The position numbers and the translations under genes are program-made. The notes under the pieces were generated by a model, which was not told the DNA's origin, did not search any database, and saw only the letters and a list, made by a program, of their open reading frames with translations. Shown piece by piece: positions 17,864 through 26,458 of a DNA stretch of 64,000 bases (position 1 is the first letter of the stretch; every line of letters begins with the position of its first letter). Source of the DNA: Lysinibacillus sp. BPa_S21 (lineage in GTDB: Bacteria; Bacillota; Bacilli; Bacillales_A; Planococcaceae); assembly GCF_023337795.1 (NCBI RefSeq), contig NZ_JALIRS010000001.1, forward strand, positions 558,001 to 622,000. The letters run 5' to 3'.

Positions 17864-20039
17864 CTGAATTCACGTCCTCTTGTATTTGAATAAATATATG
17901 CATTCCTTCATTTAGACTGGAGGTTATCGTGATGTCTCCATTAAAAGCCCGGACTCGTTCTCGAATACCGTTAATACCCATAGAAGCGGAAGATTGCATT
18001 AAGTCTTCAATATCACAGCCAATTCCATTATCATCGTATTGGAGGATGAAGCCACGATTTATCGCTTGTAGTCTTAGTGAAACTTCGGTTGCCTCTGCGT
18101 GCTTAATGGCATTATTGAAGAGTTCCTGTACTAGCCGATAGACGACTAAATGTAAAGTGACATCTTGAAAATGGACACGTTCTATTTGAGCATTTACCAA
18201 AAAGTCTGCACGTATTTTCACCTTTTGAATTAGTTTTTTTAAGGCGATTTGTAGCCCAAATGTGTCTAGCAAAGGAGGGCTTAGATTCTCACAATACTCA
18301 CGTAAATCCTTCGATGCATTTAGCAATTGCTCACGAATATCTAAGACCTTTTCTTTTTTTATAATAGGCGAACTGGCAATGACATCTAGCTCTCTTGCTA
18401 AATGGAGCTGCTCTTGCAAAATCGTATCATGTAATTCCTGCGCTAAAATACTTTTCTCCTTTTCAATGATATTCCATAGTAATTTGTCGAGCCAAGGGAG
18501 ATGTGTATCATTGTTATCCTTCATAAGCTTTATTTCATATACTAAATCTTCAATGAGCTTCAAATTATCAATAAACATCGAGACATAGAGGGCAAGTAAC
18601 TCAAGCCAAAGTAGCTCTTCTTTCTGTAGGACATGTCTAATGTTTAACATGATTTTTTCTTCACCAGTATCATGTAAGAGTAGGTGATTCCCGAAGTTGT
18701 CTTCTTCGCGAGTAAAGGGTGCATCTTCCGTTATGGTTGTAATCGAAAAGGCTGTAGTACCAAGCTTTTCTGTTATTTCATACGTTAATTGATCCAGTAA
18801 TTCTTGCTGATTATTTGCTTTCCCCATACGATTAACGGCAGCATATAAATTATGTACATAATCCCCGGTGGATGAAAAAATAATCTTTCGATACTTATAA
18901 TCAAGCTGTTCTTTAATATAGAAGCTTGTAATGATGATGAGGAATACAAGTATTAAGACACTCGTAATTTCAATAATCGATAATTTATCTAGTAACAATA
19001 TGGAAATGACCGTAGTTACTAGTAAAGCACTAAAAAAAGCAAGTGTTGAATAATAACGCAAACGAGATAATTGATATTCAATATCGAACAATCGCTCATT
19101 TACTTGAATGAAAATAAAAGAAAAAGGAATAAACAACAAAAATAATGCGGCTACCTCAGAATATAAAATAGGCCTCAGACCTACTATTATAGGTATAACG
19201 AAACACAATAAAAACGGCAAGAAAGGCGTAATAAACGCAAAAGTGATTAAACGGATTTTTTCAAGTTTAGTTCGTATATAACTTATGAATAAAATATAGA
19301 TGGCATAAAGCACTAGTACAGCAAACATTCCTAAGGTAATTAATGATGCTTTCGTACTGAAGTCGGAATTGACATTTTCAATGACCTCAAAGCAAGGGAT
19401 CAGTAGTAGTGTTAAATAGAGCCATTTAGTATTAATGTAGGGCCATTCAATACGTAGGTAGCGGAAATAAAATTGTAAAAAGTGAATAAACAGTACGATG
19501 CATAAAATTATGCCAATACCTATTACTAATGCTCCAATTTGATTGCCTCGAACTGAAGCTCCTGTACTTATATAAGTCAATGAACAGGTTAATAAAAATA
19601 ATGTAAGTAGGCTAGTTAGTTGATTATCTTTATTTCTTTTCCATAAATAGATGGCAACGCTAAACGATAAGACAAAATAAAACAAAGGGAAAATAATTTG
19701 CAAATATAATTCTTCCGGAATATCTTTATGCTTCACTAAGACAGAATGAACATCCCCATTAGGCTTCCTAAACGTTAGTTCTTTTGCACAACAAACATAA
19801 GAATCGACTTGGATAGATCGAATATCTTTTGTAGGCTTGCCATCAATAGTCAGCAGAACATCTCCAATTTCTATATTAGATTGCTGTGCCCATTTGGGAT
19901 AATAAAACTCGGACATGACTGGTTGTTCGCTAGTTGTGTCTAGTCCAATACCAATATAAGGTATTCGTATTGCCACTACTAGCACATAAATACCAAGGAG
20001 TAGGTAGGTTATTAAAATACTATATGTCCATTTACTCAT
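17856..20039 (-). CDS. Sensor histidine kinase, ComP-like
   Basis: The start at 20039 has GGAGAG upstream. The 727-residue protein has TM1 near 5-25, an outer PDZ-like segment (IEIGDVLLTIDGKPTKDIRS), and then about seven further membrane helices to about residue 380. A HisKA_3 dimerisation helix follows (AQELHDTILQEQLHLARELD, near 530), then a HATPase domain (ELFNNAIKHAEA and DDNGIGCDIEDL). This is the layout of ComP, which senses a prenylated ComX peptide. No comX or comQ gene lies in the usual upstream place, so the signal is unknown. Confidence 0.85.
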   Translation of the reverse strand: MSKWTYSILITYLLLGIYVLVVAIRIPYIGIGLDTTSEQPVMSEFYYPKWAQQSNIEIGDVLLTIDGKPTKDIRSIQVDSYVCCAKELTFRKPNGDVHSVLVKHKDIPEELYLQIIFPLFYFVLSFSVAIYLWKRNKDNQLTSLLTLFLLTCSLTYISTGASVRGNQIGALVIGIGIILCIVLFIHFLQFYFRYLRIEWPYINTKWLYLTLLLIPCFEVIENVNSDFSTKASLITLGMFAVLVLYAIYILFISYIRTKLEKIRLITFAFITPFLPFLLCFVIPIIVGLRPILYSEVAALFLLFIPFSFIFIQVNERLFDIEYQLSRLRYYSTLAFFSALLVTTVISILLLDKLSIIEITSVLILVFLIIITSFYIKEQLDYKYRKIIFSSTGDYVHNLYAAVNRMGKANNQQELLDQLTYEITEKLGTTAFSITTITEDAPFTREEDNFGNHLLLHDTGEEKIMLNIRHVLQKEELLWLELLALYVSMFIDNLKLIEDLVYEIKLMKDNNDTHLPWLDKLLWNIIEKEKSILAQELHDTILQEQLHLARELDVIASSPIIKKEKVLDIREQLLNASKDLREYCENLSPPLLDTFGLQIALKKLIQKVKIRADFLVNAQIERVHFQDVTLHLVVYRLVQELFNNAIKHAEATEVSLRLQAINRGFILQYDDNGIGCDIEDLMQSSASMGINGIRERVRAFNGDITITSSLNEGMHIFIQIQEDVNSDD

Positions 20040-20118
20040 CGTTTTCTCTCCATTAACCATGATAATACTGCCCCATTTCAATCGTAAGTACTATTATATT
20101 ATCCATAATTTTTGGTAA

Positions 20119-20200
20119 TTTTGGAATACCGAAAAAGTTGTTTCGGAAAACCACTATTGCTTTTTCGGAATAACGAAATAGTTTTTTCGGTGTTGCCTAT
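20119..20200. promoter_or_regulatory. Four phased ComA-box-like sites between divergent genes
   Basis: Four copies with the pattern TTTCGG-N4-CCGAAA start at 20119, 20141, 20163 and 20185, exactly 22 bp apart. The first (TTTTGG-AATA-CCGAAA) and third (TTTCGG-AATA-ACGAAA) are near-perfect palindromes; the second and fourth keep only the left half. B. subtilis ComA binds TTGCGG-N4-CCGCAA, the same geometry. They lie between the ComP-like gene and the divergent membrane protein gene. Confidence 0.65.
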
Positions 20201-20244
20201 GATAATGTAAAGCTAACATATGTGACGAAAAGGGGGAACGTTGC

Positions 20245-21159
20245 ATGACAAAGAAAAGATTGCTACTAGTCCTTTTTTTTCTCATAATGTCGTACCCGAT
20301 GACAACGATCGCTACTAACATTGTGAATGACGCGGTGGAAGTCGATATTTGCATTATTGGGGAGGACAATCGTTTTGTTTACAAAATCCCTAAAAATTTA
20401 CATAATGATACACCGTATGTGGAAATGAAGAATAACATTGAGTCTTCCTTAGCAAGTCATTGGAAGATTGAGGATGCTCGTTTTGAAGATCAGCAGACAA
20501 ATGTTGCGTATACTTTTTTCATTAAAGATTTAATTAATGAAAAGCAAGATGGGCAAATGAAGGTAGCGATACCCTATTCTTTTTTAGTAGGAATGTTTGG
20601 TGAAAATGATCCCATCCAATTACGTATTTTGGCTAGCAAATTAATCGACTGGGAAGCGAATTCGAAGGACTGGGCTCGGCTCGGTTTTGCGGCACCGCTC
20701 ACTTATTTTAGTGAGCAGGAATATGTTTATGAAGGAGCGGTCAACGAGCTACTGCAGCAGCGGGTAGGACATTTTAATGGTACAGTTATGAAAGGGCAAT
20801 TGGTTTTACATAGTGCTATTTATTTAAGTTTTATTTTTATCCAACTTATCGCATGTATCATTTTATCAAGACGCTTAAAAAACAGAGTTATAGAAGATCC
20901 AGAAAAAATACATCAGTATCGAAAACTTTACTATATGTATCAAATCATTCCGATACTGATGATCGGCGTGCAAATTGTTTTTCTAGTTATGTCAGAGTTG
21001 CTGACTGCTTTTAGTCTCTATTTTTCCCCAGGGATAGATCTTTTACTGATTATTGTTCCTATATTAGTGAATGTAATTCTAATACCAACGTTTTTTGTCA
21101 CGATTGAGAGGGAAATTTCAAAGGAGTTGGAAGACAATTCCTTTGGCGCGTATATGTAA
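20245..21159 (+). CDS. Exported domain plus multi-pass membrane protein, unknown family
   Basis: The 304-residue protein has a signal peptide (about 1-24), an outer domain to about residue 190, and then three membrane helices (near 195-213, 233-252 and 262-290) with a KELEDN tail inside. No family is recognised. GGGGGAAC precedes the ATG. It is divergent from the ComP-like kinase gene and shares the phased operator region, so it is a likely target of that response regulator and may be part of the sensing system. Confidence 0.7.
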   Translation: MTKKRLLLVLFFLIMSYPMTTIATNIVNDAVEVDICIIGEDNRFVYKIPKNLHNDTPYVEMKNNIESSLASHWKIEDARFEDQQTNVAYTFFIKDLINEKQDGQMKVAIPYSFLVGMFGENDPIQLRILASKLIDWEANSKDWARLGFAAPLTYFSEQEYVYEGAVNELLQQRVGHFNGTVMKGQLVLHSAIYLSFIFIQLIACIILSRRLKNRVIEDPEKIHQYRKLYYMYQIIPILMIGVQIVFLVMSELLTAFSLYFSPGIDLLLIIVPILVNVILIPTFFVTIEREISKELEDNSFGAYM

Positions 21160-21238
21160 ATATTGTTTTTATTTTTGGGAGTCCAAATGTAGATATTAGA
21201 TGTTATAATGGTCAACAGCATACTTGAAGGAGCTGTTG

Positions 21239-22222
21239 ATGAACATGGCGCATCCAGAAATCGCGTACTTAAATTTACTACAACATATATTAGAGAATGG
21301 CGTTAAGAGGGAAGATCGTACAGGCACAGGTACATACAGTGTATTTGGCTATCAAATGCGATTCGATTTAAGCAAAGGCTTCCCTCTTTTAACGACGAAA
21401 CGCGTACCATTCAAACTTGTAGCAAGTGAGCTACTTTGGTTCATTAAAGGGGATACAAATATTCGCTATCTACTGCAAAATAACAATCATATTTGGGATG
21501 AATGGGCTTTTAAAAAATGGGTCGAATCTGATGAATATTCAGGCCCGGACATGACAGATTTTGGTCGTCGTTGCTTAGTAGACGAGTCTTTCAATGCAGT
21601 CTATAAAAAAGAATTAGCATCATTTTGTGAGCGTGTTATAACAGACGATGAGTTTGCACGTAAATACGGGGAACTTGGAAATGTTTATGGTAAGCAGTGG
21701 CGTAATTGGACAACATCAACAGGGGAAAGCATCGATCAATTGCAAGATGTCATCCAGCAAATCAAGCACAATCCAGATTCTCGACGCATTATTGTCAATG
21801 CATGGAACCCAGAGGATGTGATCAATGCCGGAGCAAAGGGTAGTAAAGCAGCATTACCTCCGTGTCACGTAATGTTCCAATTTTATGTCGCAAATGGAAA
21901 ATTAAGCTGCCAGCTTATGCAACGCAGTCTAGATACATTATTAGGCTGTCCATTTAATATTGCCTCTTACGCACTACTGACACATTTAATTGCACATGAG
22001 TGTGGTTTAGAAGTTGGCGAATTTATACACAGTATTGGGGATGCTCATATATATTTAAATCACGTGGAGCAAGTAAAAGAACAGCTTTCACGCGAACCAA
22101 AGGCCCTACCAACCTTGAAAATAAATCCAAATAAATCGTCAATTTTCGACATTGAACTCGAAGATATTTCAATTGAGGGCTATGATCCACACCCAACAAT
22201 TAAAGCACCAATAGCGGTATAA
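21239..22222 (+). CDS. thyA: Thymidylate synthase
   Basis: The ATG at 21239 follows AAGGAG. The 327-residue enzyme converts dUMP to dTMP with methylene-tetrahydrofolate. It has the N-terminal Arg in REDRTGTGT, catalytic Cys209 in [28 protein letters not shown], and HIYLNHVEQ near the end. The length matches the long form with an extra insert around residues 90-150. In B. subtilis dfrA is next to thyB; here it is 21 kb away at 43.6 kb, and array 2 follows thyA directly. Confidence 0.97.
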   Translation: MNMAHPEIAYLNLLQHILENGVKREDRTGTGTYSVFGYQMRFDLSKGFPLLTTKRVPFKLVASELLWFIKGDTNIRYLLQNNNHIWDEWAFKKWVESDEYSGPDMTDFGRRCLVDESFNAVYKKELASFCERVITDDEFARKYGELGNVYGKQWRNWTTSTGESIDQLQDVIQQIKHNPDSRRIIVNAWNPEDVINAGAKGSKAALPPCHVMFQFYVANGKLSCQLMQRSLDTLLGCPFNIASYALLTHLIAHECGLEVGEFIHSIGDAHIYLNHVEQVKEQLSREPKALPTLKINPNKSSIFDIELEDISIEGYDPHPTIKAPIAV

Positions 22223-22259
22223 ACTAAAGCAGCAGCCATTTTTGGTTGCTGTTTTTTAT

Positions 22260-22775
22260 AGCAAAGGATAAGGCGGAGCGGTGGAAAGAATGGTAGAGCG
22301 ACGGAAAGAAGAGTCGGAGTGACGGAAAGAGCCGGCAAAGTGACGGATAGAAGAGGCAAAGCGACGGAAAGAACTGGCAGATCGACGGATTGAAGAGTCG
22401 GAGTGACGGATGAAAGAGTCGGAGTGACGGATGAAAGAGGCAAAGTGACGGAAAAAGTCAGAGCGACGGATGAAAGAGGCAAAGTGACGGAAAAAGTCAG
22501 AGCGACGGATAGAAGAGGCAAAGTGACGGAAAGAAGAGTCGGAGTGACGGAAAGAAGAGTCGGAGTGACGGAAAGAGTCGGCAAAGTGACGGAAAGAAGA
22601 GTCGGAGTGACGGAAAGAGTCGGCAAAGTGACGGAAAGAAGGGTCGAAGTGACGGATGGAAGAGGCAAAGTGACGGATAGAAAGGCTGAAATCGTGGATA
22701 GAGCCAGCAAAATCGTGGATAGAACGTCCATCCCCGTGGATAGAACGTCCAAAGCGACGGATAGAACCGTCAAAG
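22260..22775. repeat. Intergenic repeat array 2 (21-bp period, GACGGA boxes)
   Basis: About 24 contiguous units of mostly 21 bp follow the pattern TGACGGAAAGAAGAGTCGGAG or TGACGGATGAAAGAGGCAAAG, with an occasional 18-bp unit. The last five units (22680-22770) switch to GTGGATAGAACGTCCA, the unit type of array 1. Long frames open on both strands follow from the 21-bp period and have no ribosome sites. It occupies the gap after thyA. Confidence 0.9.
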
Positions 22776-22929
22776 TGCCGCCGGATACTACCGCCAAAAA
22801 AGAGATCCTTATTTTAGATAGAGCTAAATTCTCTATCACTTTATATGAAGAATGTTTAAATTTATGAAAATTTTTCCGATATAAGTATTAATTTAGAAGT
22901 CCTAATAATAAATTTTAGAGGTGAATGAT

Positions 22930-23142
22930 GTGAGGAGATCGTGGGCGTTTCAAATAGACGGAAGAGAGAGTGGGCAGCGTTTGAGGATGAAATTGCTTTC
23001 AAATACTACTCAACTTAAAGAGGAAACTATTCAATCACATGAGCTATCACACACCTCTACAAAATTAACACAGGCGCAAATAAATGAAATGATGCAGGTT
23101 ATTGAGAACATTCGGCTGAAACGTTATAAAGAAAGACTGTAA
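22930..23142 (+). CDS. Small soluble protein of unknown function
   Basis: The 70-residue protein starts at GTG seven bases after AGAGGTG; an in-frame GTG at 22921 is an alternative. It has a basic N-terminus and a helical C-terminal half (TQAQINEMMQVIENIRLKRYKERL). No family is recognised. It is followed by a hairpin that contains the ribosome site of the next gene. Confidence 0.5.
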   Translation: MRRSWAFQIDGRESGQRLRMKLLSNTTQLKEETIQSHELSHTSTKLTQAQINEMMQVIENIRLKRYKERL

Positions 23143-23151
23143 ATGTAAGCG

Positions 23152-23178
23152 CCTTCTAAGCTATAATAGCTGAGGAGG
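23152..23178 (+). promoter_or_regulatory. Hairpin sequestering the ribosome site of the 23188 gene
   Basis: CCTTCTAAGCT (23152-23162) pairs with AGCTGAGGAGG (23168-23178), 10 of 11 positions including one wobble, around a 5-base loop. The right arm is the ribosome site of the gene at 23188, so translation may depend on melting this stem. Confidence 0.5.
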
Positions 23179-23187
23179 TGTTTGATA

Positions 23188-23394
23188 ATGAACGTGATAT
23201 TTGTAGATTCGGTTTTAGGTACGGAGCTTTTACAAATGGTGTCACATGATGTGGCAGGCATATTAGCTGCGGCACAAGGGGAAAGTGTGACGTTTCCAAT
23301 TGGTCATTTTAAGTATGAATTCCATAACTTAGACTTTTATGAGCAAGATGGGGAAATACGACAAGAATTGGTCATTTACGTGAAGAGAGTATAA
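23188..23394 (+). CDS. Small conserved-looking protein of unknown function
   Basis: The 68-residue protein starts at the ATG seven bases after GAGGAGGTG. It has a mixed alpha/beta pattern (VIFVDSVLGTELLQMV; YEFHNLDFYEQDGEIRQELVIYVKRV) with no membrane segment. Function unknown. The ribosome site lies in a stable hairpin. Confidence 0.6.
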   Translation: MNVIFVDSVLGTELLQMVSHDVAGILAAAQGESVTFPIGHFKYEFHNLDFYEQDGEIRQELVIYVKRV

Positions 23395-23444
23395 TGTTTT
23401 GTTTAATGGAAAAAATAAATACAGGTGCAAATTGAGCAATTTGT

Positions 23445-23480
23445 TTGCTTTTATTTATTCCTGTAACTATAATAGTTACA
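23445..23480 (+). promoter_or_regulatory. Promoter with overlapping Rrf2 operator
   Basis: TTGCTT (23445-23450), a 17-bp spacer and TATAAT (23468-23473) form a promoter. The perfect palindrome TGTAACTATAATAGTTACA (23462-23480) covers the -10 box, consistent with autorepression by the Rrf2 protein encoded just downstream. Confidence 0.75.
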
Positions 23481-23496
23481 ACAGGTGGTGATACAT

Positions 23497-23907
23497 ATGG
23501 TGAACAGTCGTTTTTCGGTAGCGATCCATATACTTTCGCTCATTGCAACAACATCTGATAAAAGCCAGCTGACATCTGATTTCATCGCAGGGAGTGTTAA
23601 TACAAATCCTGTAGTCGTGCGACGAATGATTGGGGTGCTCAAAAAAGCGGGCTTGCTTACATCGCAATCAGGTATTGCAGGTTATGACCTTTTAGTGGAG
23701 CCAAAAGATTTAACACTATTAGCTATTTACCATGCGATTGATGGGCCAGAGCAGCTATTTGCCATTCATGATGAGCCAAATCCAGCATGTTCGGTTGGTC
23801 GAAAAATCCAACATACATTGGAGGGTGTTTATACATCTGTCTGGTATGCAATGAAAGAACAACTACAAGCACAAACTTTACAGGATGTGTTAGATCAACT
23901 TCGTTAA
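23497..23907 (+). CDS. Rrf2 family transcriptional regulator (YwnA-like)
   Basis: The start at 23497 follows AGGTGGTG. The 136-residue winged-helix protein has the Rrf2 pattern RFSVAIHILSLIA, then QLTSDFIAGSVNTNPVVVRRMIGVLKKAGLL. It has only one Cys in the region where IscR and NsrR carry three, so it should lack an iron-sulfur cluster, as in B. subtilis YwnA or YwgB-type members. The next gene is a YwnB-like NAD(P)-binding protein, repeating the ywnA-ywnB pairing, and both promoters carry the same palindrome. Confidence 0.88.
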   Translation: MVNSRFSVAIHILSLIATTSDKSQLTSDFIAGSVNTNPVVVRRMIGVLKKAGLLTSQSGIAGYDLLVEPKDLTLLAIYHAIDGPEQLFAIHDEPNPACSVGRKIQHTLEGVYTSVWYAMKEQLQAQTLQDVLDQLR

Positions 23908-23918
23908 ATAAACGAAGT
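23898..23918 (+). terminator. Small hairpin at the end of the Rrf2 gene
   Basis: ACTTCGTT pairs with AACGAAGT around AAATA, with a weak T tail. It is possibly a partial terminator before the YwnB-like gene. Confidence 0.4.
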
Positions 23919-23937
23919 AGGTCTTTTGTATCTAACC

Positions 23938-23956
23938 TGTAACTAAAATGGTTACA
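23938..23956. promoter_or_regulatory. Second Rrf2 operator upstream of the YwnB-like gene
   Basis: TGTAACTAAAATGGTTACA has the same 6-bp arms as the site at 23462-23480. It lies 25 bp before the next start, which implies control of both genes by the Rrf2 protein. Confidence 0.7.
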
Positions 23957-23981
23957 AATGAAAAATAGGAGGAATATTAGG

Positions 23982-24611
23982 ATGAAAATCGCAGTAATAG
24001 GTGCAACAGGGAAAGCGGGACAAAAAATTGTGGAGGAGGCACTACAGCGCGGTCATGATGTGACAGCGATTGTACGTTCAGCTTCAAAAGTAACAGCAAA
24101 TATTGATGTAATTGAAAAAGATGTTTTTGCATTATCACAAGAAGATGTAAAAGGATTTGAAGTAGTAGTGAATGCTTTTGCTGCTCCTTTTGGTCAAGAG
24201 GAATTACATGTGAAAGCTGGCCGTCATTTAATAGATATTTTCACGGGTATTGACACAAAATTATTCGTTGTCGGTGGTGCAGGAAGTCTGTTTGTAGACC
24301 CAGAAAAAACTGTACGTGTAATGGATACACCAGATTTTCCAGAAATGTTTTATGCGACAGCTAAAAACCAAGGTGAGAATCTACGTGACTTACAACAATC
24401 TAGCATTACTTGGACATTTTTAAGCCCATCTGCTTTCTTTGATCCGGAAGGTCCGCGTACAGGTAGCTATACTACTGGAGAAGATCATCTATTAGTAAAT
24501 GCTGCTGGCGAAAGTTATGTTAGTTATGCGGATTATTCAATTGCAGTGTTAGATGAAATTGAAAAACCAAAGCATGTTAATAGCCGTTTTACAGTGACTT
24601 CTAATAAATAA
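23982..24611 (+). CDS. NAD(P)-binding oxidoreductase (YwnB-like)
   Basis: The ATG at 23982 follows AGGAGG. The 209-residue protein has an atypical short-chain dehydrogenase Rossmann fold with MKIAVIGATGKAGQKIVEEALQ at the N-terminus and VVVNAFAAPFG near residue 62. It resembles flavin reductase/epimerase-like proteins of the YwnB type. The substrate is unknown. A gene pair with an Rrf2 repressor suggests a role in electrophile or redox stress. It ends at a strong terminator. Confidence 0.88.
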   Translation: MKIAVIGATGKAGQKIVEEALQRGHDVTAIVRSASKVTANIDVIEKDVFALSQEDVKGFEVVVNAFAAPFGQEELHVKAGRHLIDIFTGIDTKLFVVGGAGSLFVDPEKTVRVMDTPDFPEMFYATAKNQGENLRDLQQSSITWTFLSPSAFFDPEGPRTGSYTTGEDHLLVNAAGESYVSYADYSIAVLDEIEKPKHVNSRFTVTSNK

Positions 24612-24615
24612 TAAG

Positions 24616-24645
24616 AAACCGAGCGTAATCACTGCGCTCGGTTTT
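24616..24645 (+). terminator. Rho-independent terminator
   Basis: CCGAGCG pairs with CGCTCGG around a 9-base loop, followed by TTTT. It closes the Rrf2/YwnB unit. Confidence 0.8.
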
Positions 24646-24784
24646 AAATAAGATAAAGCCTTAAACGCAACTCCACAAAGACGAAAATTGATTATTTTTC
24701 TTTTTACAGACAATTGACTGTTTACAATACGACATTAATTAGCTACTATCAAGTGTGAGGATTACATAAAAGGAGACGACAATT

Positions 24785-26203
24785 ATGTCCACACAACGTA
24801 TAGAAAAAGACTTTTTAGGTGAACGTTCATTACCAAGCAATGCTTATTATGGGATTCAAACGCTTCGTGCGACTGAAAACTTCCCGATTACAGGGTACAC
24901 AATTCACTCTGCTCTTATTAAAGCAATGGGGATTGTTAAAAAAGCAGCTGCGATGAGTAATATAGAAGTACACCTACTTTCAAAAGAAATCGGAGATGCA
25001 ATTGTCGAGGCTGCACAAGAAGTTATTGATGGCGAGTGGGATGCTGAATTTATCGTCGACCCAATTCAAGGCGGTGCTGGCACATCTATTAATATGAATG
25101 CCAACGAAGTGATCGCGAACCGTGCCTTAGAGATTTTAGGCAAAGAAAAAGGGGACTATAAAACAATTAGCCCTAACAGCCATGTGAATATGTCACAATC
25201 AACAAATGATGCTTTCCCAACAGCTATTCATATTGCTGTTTTGAATTTGATAGATGAACTTCTTCTTACAATGGAAAACATGCAAGCAGTGTTCCACCAA
25301 AAAGCGGAGCAATTTGCCCATGTCATTAAAATGGGTCGTACGCATTTACAAGATGCTGTGCCGATTCGATTAGGGCAAGAATTTGAAGCATATTGCCGTG
25401 TAATCACTCGTGATATTGCGCGCATTCGCCAAACTCGCCCAAATTTATATGATGTAAACATGGGAGCAACAGCTGTCGGTACAGGCTTAAATGCATTCCC
25501 TGACTATATTCAATCAGTTGATATACATCTTGCTGAAATCTCAGGGTTACCGCTTAAAGGCGCTACACATTTAGTGGATGCAACACAAAATACGGATGCC
25601 TACACAGAAGTTTCAGGCGCATTAAAAATCTGTATGATTAATATGTCGAAAATCGCTAACGACCTTCGTTTAATGGCATCTGGTCCACGTGCTGGATTAG
25701 GGGAAATCATTTTACCAGCTCGCCAACCTGGATCTTCTATTATGCCAGGGAAAGTGAATCCTGTTATGCCAGAGGTTCTGAACCAAGTTGCCTTCCAAGT
25801 AATCGGTAATGACCATACGATTTCTTTAGCATCTGAAGCAGGACAATTAGAATTAAACGTAATGGAGCCTGTGCTTGTCTTTAACTTAATTCAATCTATT
25901 AGTATTATGAACAACGTGTTCCGAGCATTTACACAAAACTGCTTGAAGGATATTGAAGCAAATGAAGACCGCATGAAAGAATATGTGGAAAAAAGCGTTG
26001 GTGTACTAACTGCAGTAAACCCACATATCGGTTATGAAATCGCTGCCAGAATTGCACGTGAAGCAATCCTATCTGGTCGTTCAATTCGTGAGCTTTGCCT
26101 TGAAGAGGGTGTACTTACGAAGGAGCAATTAGATTTAATTTTAGATCCATATGAAATGACGCATCCAGGTATCGCAGGATCAAGTATTATGAAATTAAAA
26201 TAA
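24785..26203 (+). CDS. aspA: Aspartate ammonia-lyase
   Basis: The 472-residue enzyme cleaves L-aspartate to fumarate and ammonia. It has the superfamily signature GSSIMPGKVNPVMPE at 316-330 (catalytic Ser in SSIMPG), TSINMNANEVIANRA near 101, and SPNSHVNMSQSTNDAFPTA near 131. The length is typical of AspA (fumarases of class II lack this exact N-terminus). AAGGAGACGACA precedes the ATG. It is monocistronic with its own terminator. Confidence 0.95.
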   Translation: MSTQRIEKDFLGERSLPSNAYYGIQTLRATENFPITGYTIHSALIKAMGIVKKAAAMSNIEVHLLSKEIGDAIVEAAQEVIDGEWDAEFIVDPIQGGAGTSINMNANEVIANRALEILGKEKGDYKTISPNSHVNMSQSTNDAFPTAIHIAVLNLIDELLLTMENMQAVFHQKAEQFAHVIKMGRTHLQDAVPIRLGQEFEAYCRVITRDIARIRQTRPNLYDVNMGATAVGTGLNAFPDYIQSVDIHLAEISGLPLKGATHLVDATQNTDAYTEVSGALKICMINMSKIANDLRLMASGPRAGLGEIILPARQPGSSIMPGKVNPVMPEVLNQVAFQVIGNDHTISLASEAGQLELNVMEPVLVFNLIQSISIMNNVFRAFTQNCLKDIEANEDRMKEYVEKSVGVLTAVNPHIGYEIAARIAREAILSGRSIRELCLEEGVLTKEQLDLILDPYEMTHPGIAGSSIMKLK

Positions 26204-26212
26204 TTTGTCATG

Positions 26213-26245
26213 AAAGCACTTTGTCTAAGGCAAGGTGCTTTTATA
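26213..26245 (+). terminator. Rho-independent terminator after aspA
   Basis: AAAGCACTTTG pairs with CAAGGTGCTTT, followed by a T-rich tail. Confidence 0.75.
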
Positions 26246-26458
26246 TTTGTTTGAAAATATGTAGTGCCGATTTTTCCAAACACCTTGAAGAAAGTAGCTA
26301 GTTGGAACTGAAGTCAATTATACAGAAGCACTTTCTGTAAAGAAAAGTTCTTTCGCATTTCTTTATCATTACAAAAGTTGGTCTTTTTTCTATGAATTTT
26401 AGGATTTTTAAACTATAATAACTACGTCGGAATAATATTATAGTTGGGGGAATTTAGT

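Noticed and set aside
22180-22867. 219- and 154-residue frames through array 2
   Set aside because: Heptad-like repeats (LSVTLPT, KVTERRV) reflect the 21-bp DNA unit. One frame also overlaps the end of thyA on the other strand.
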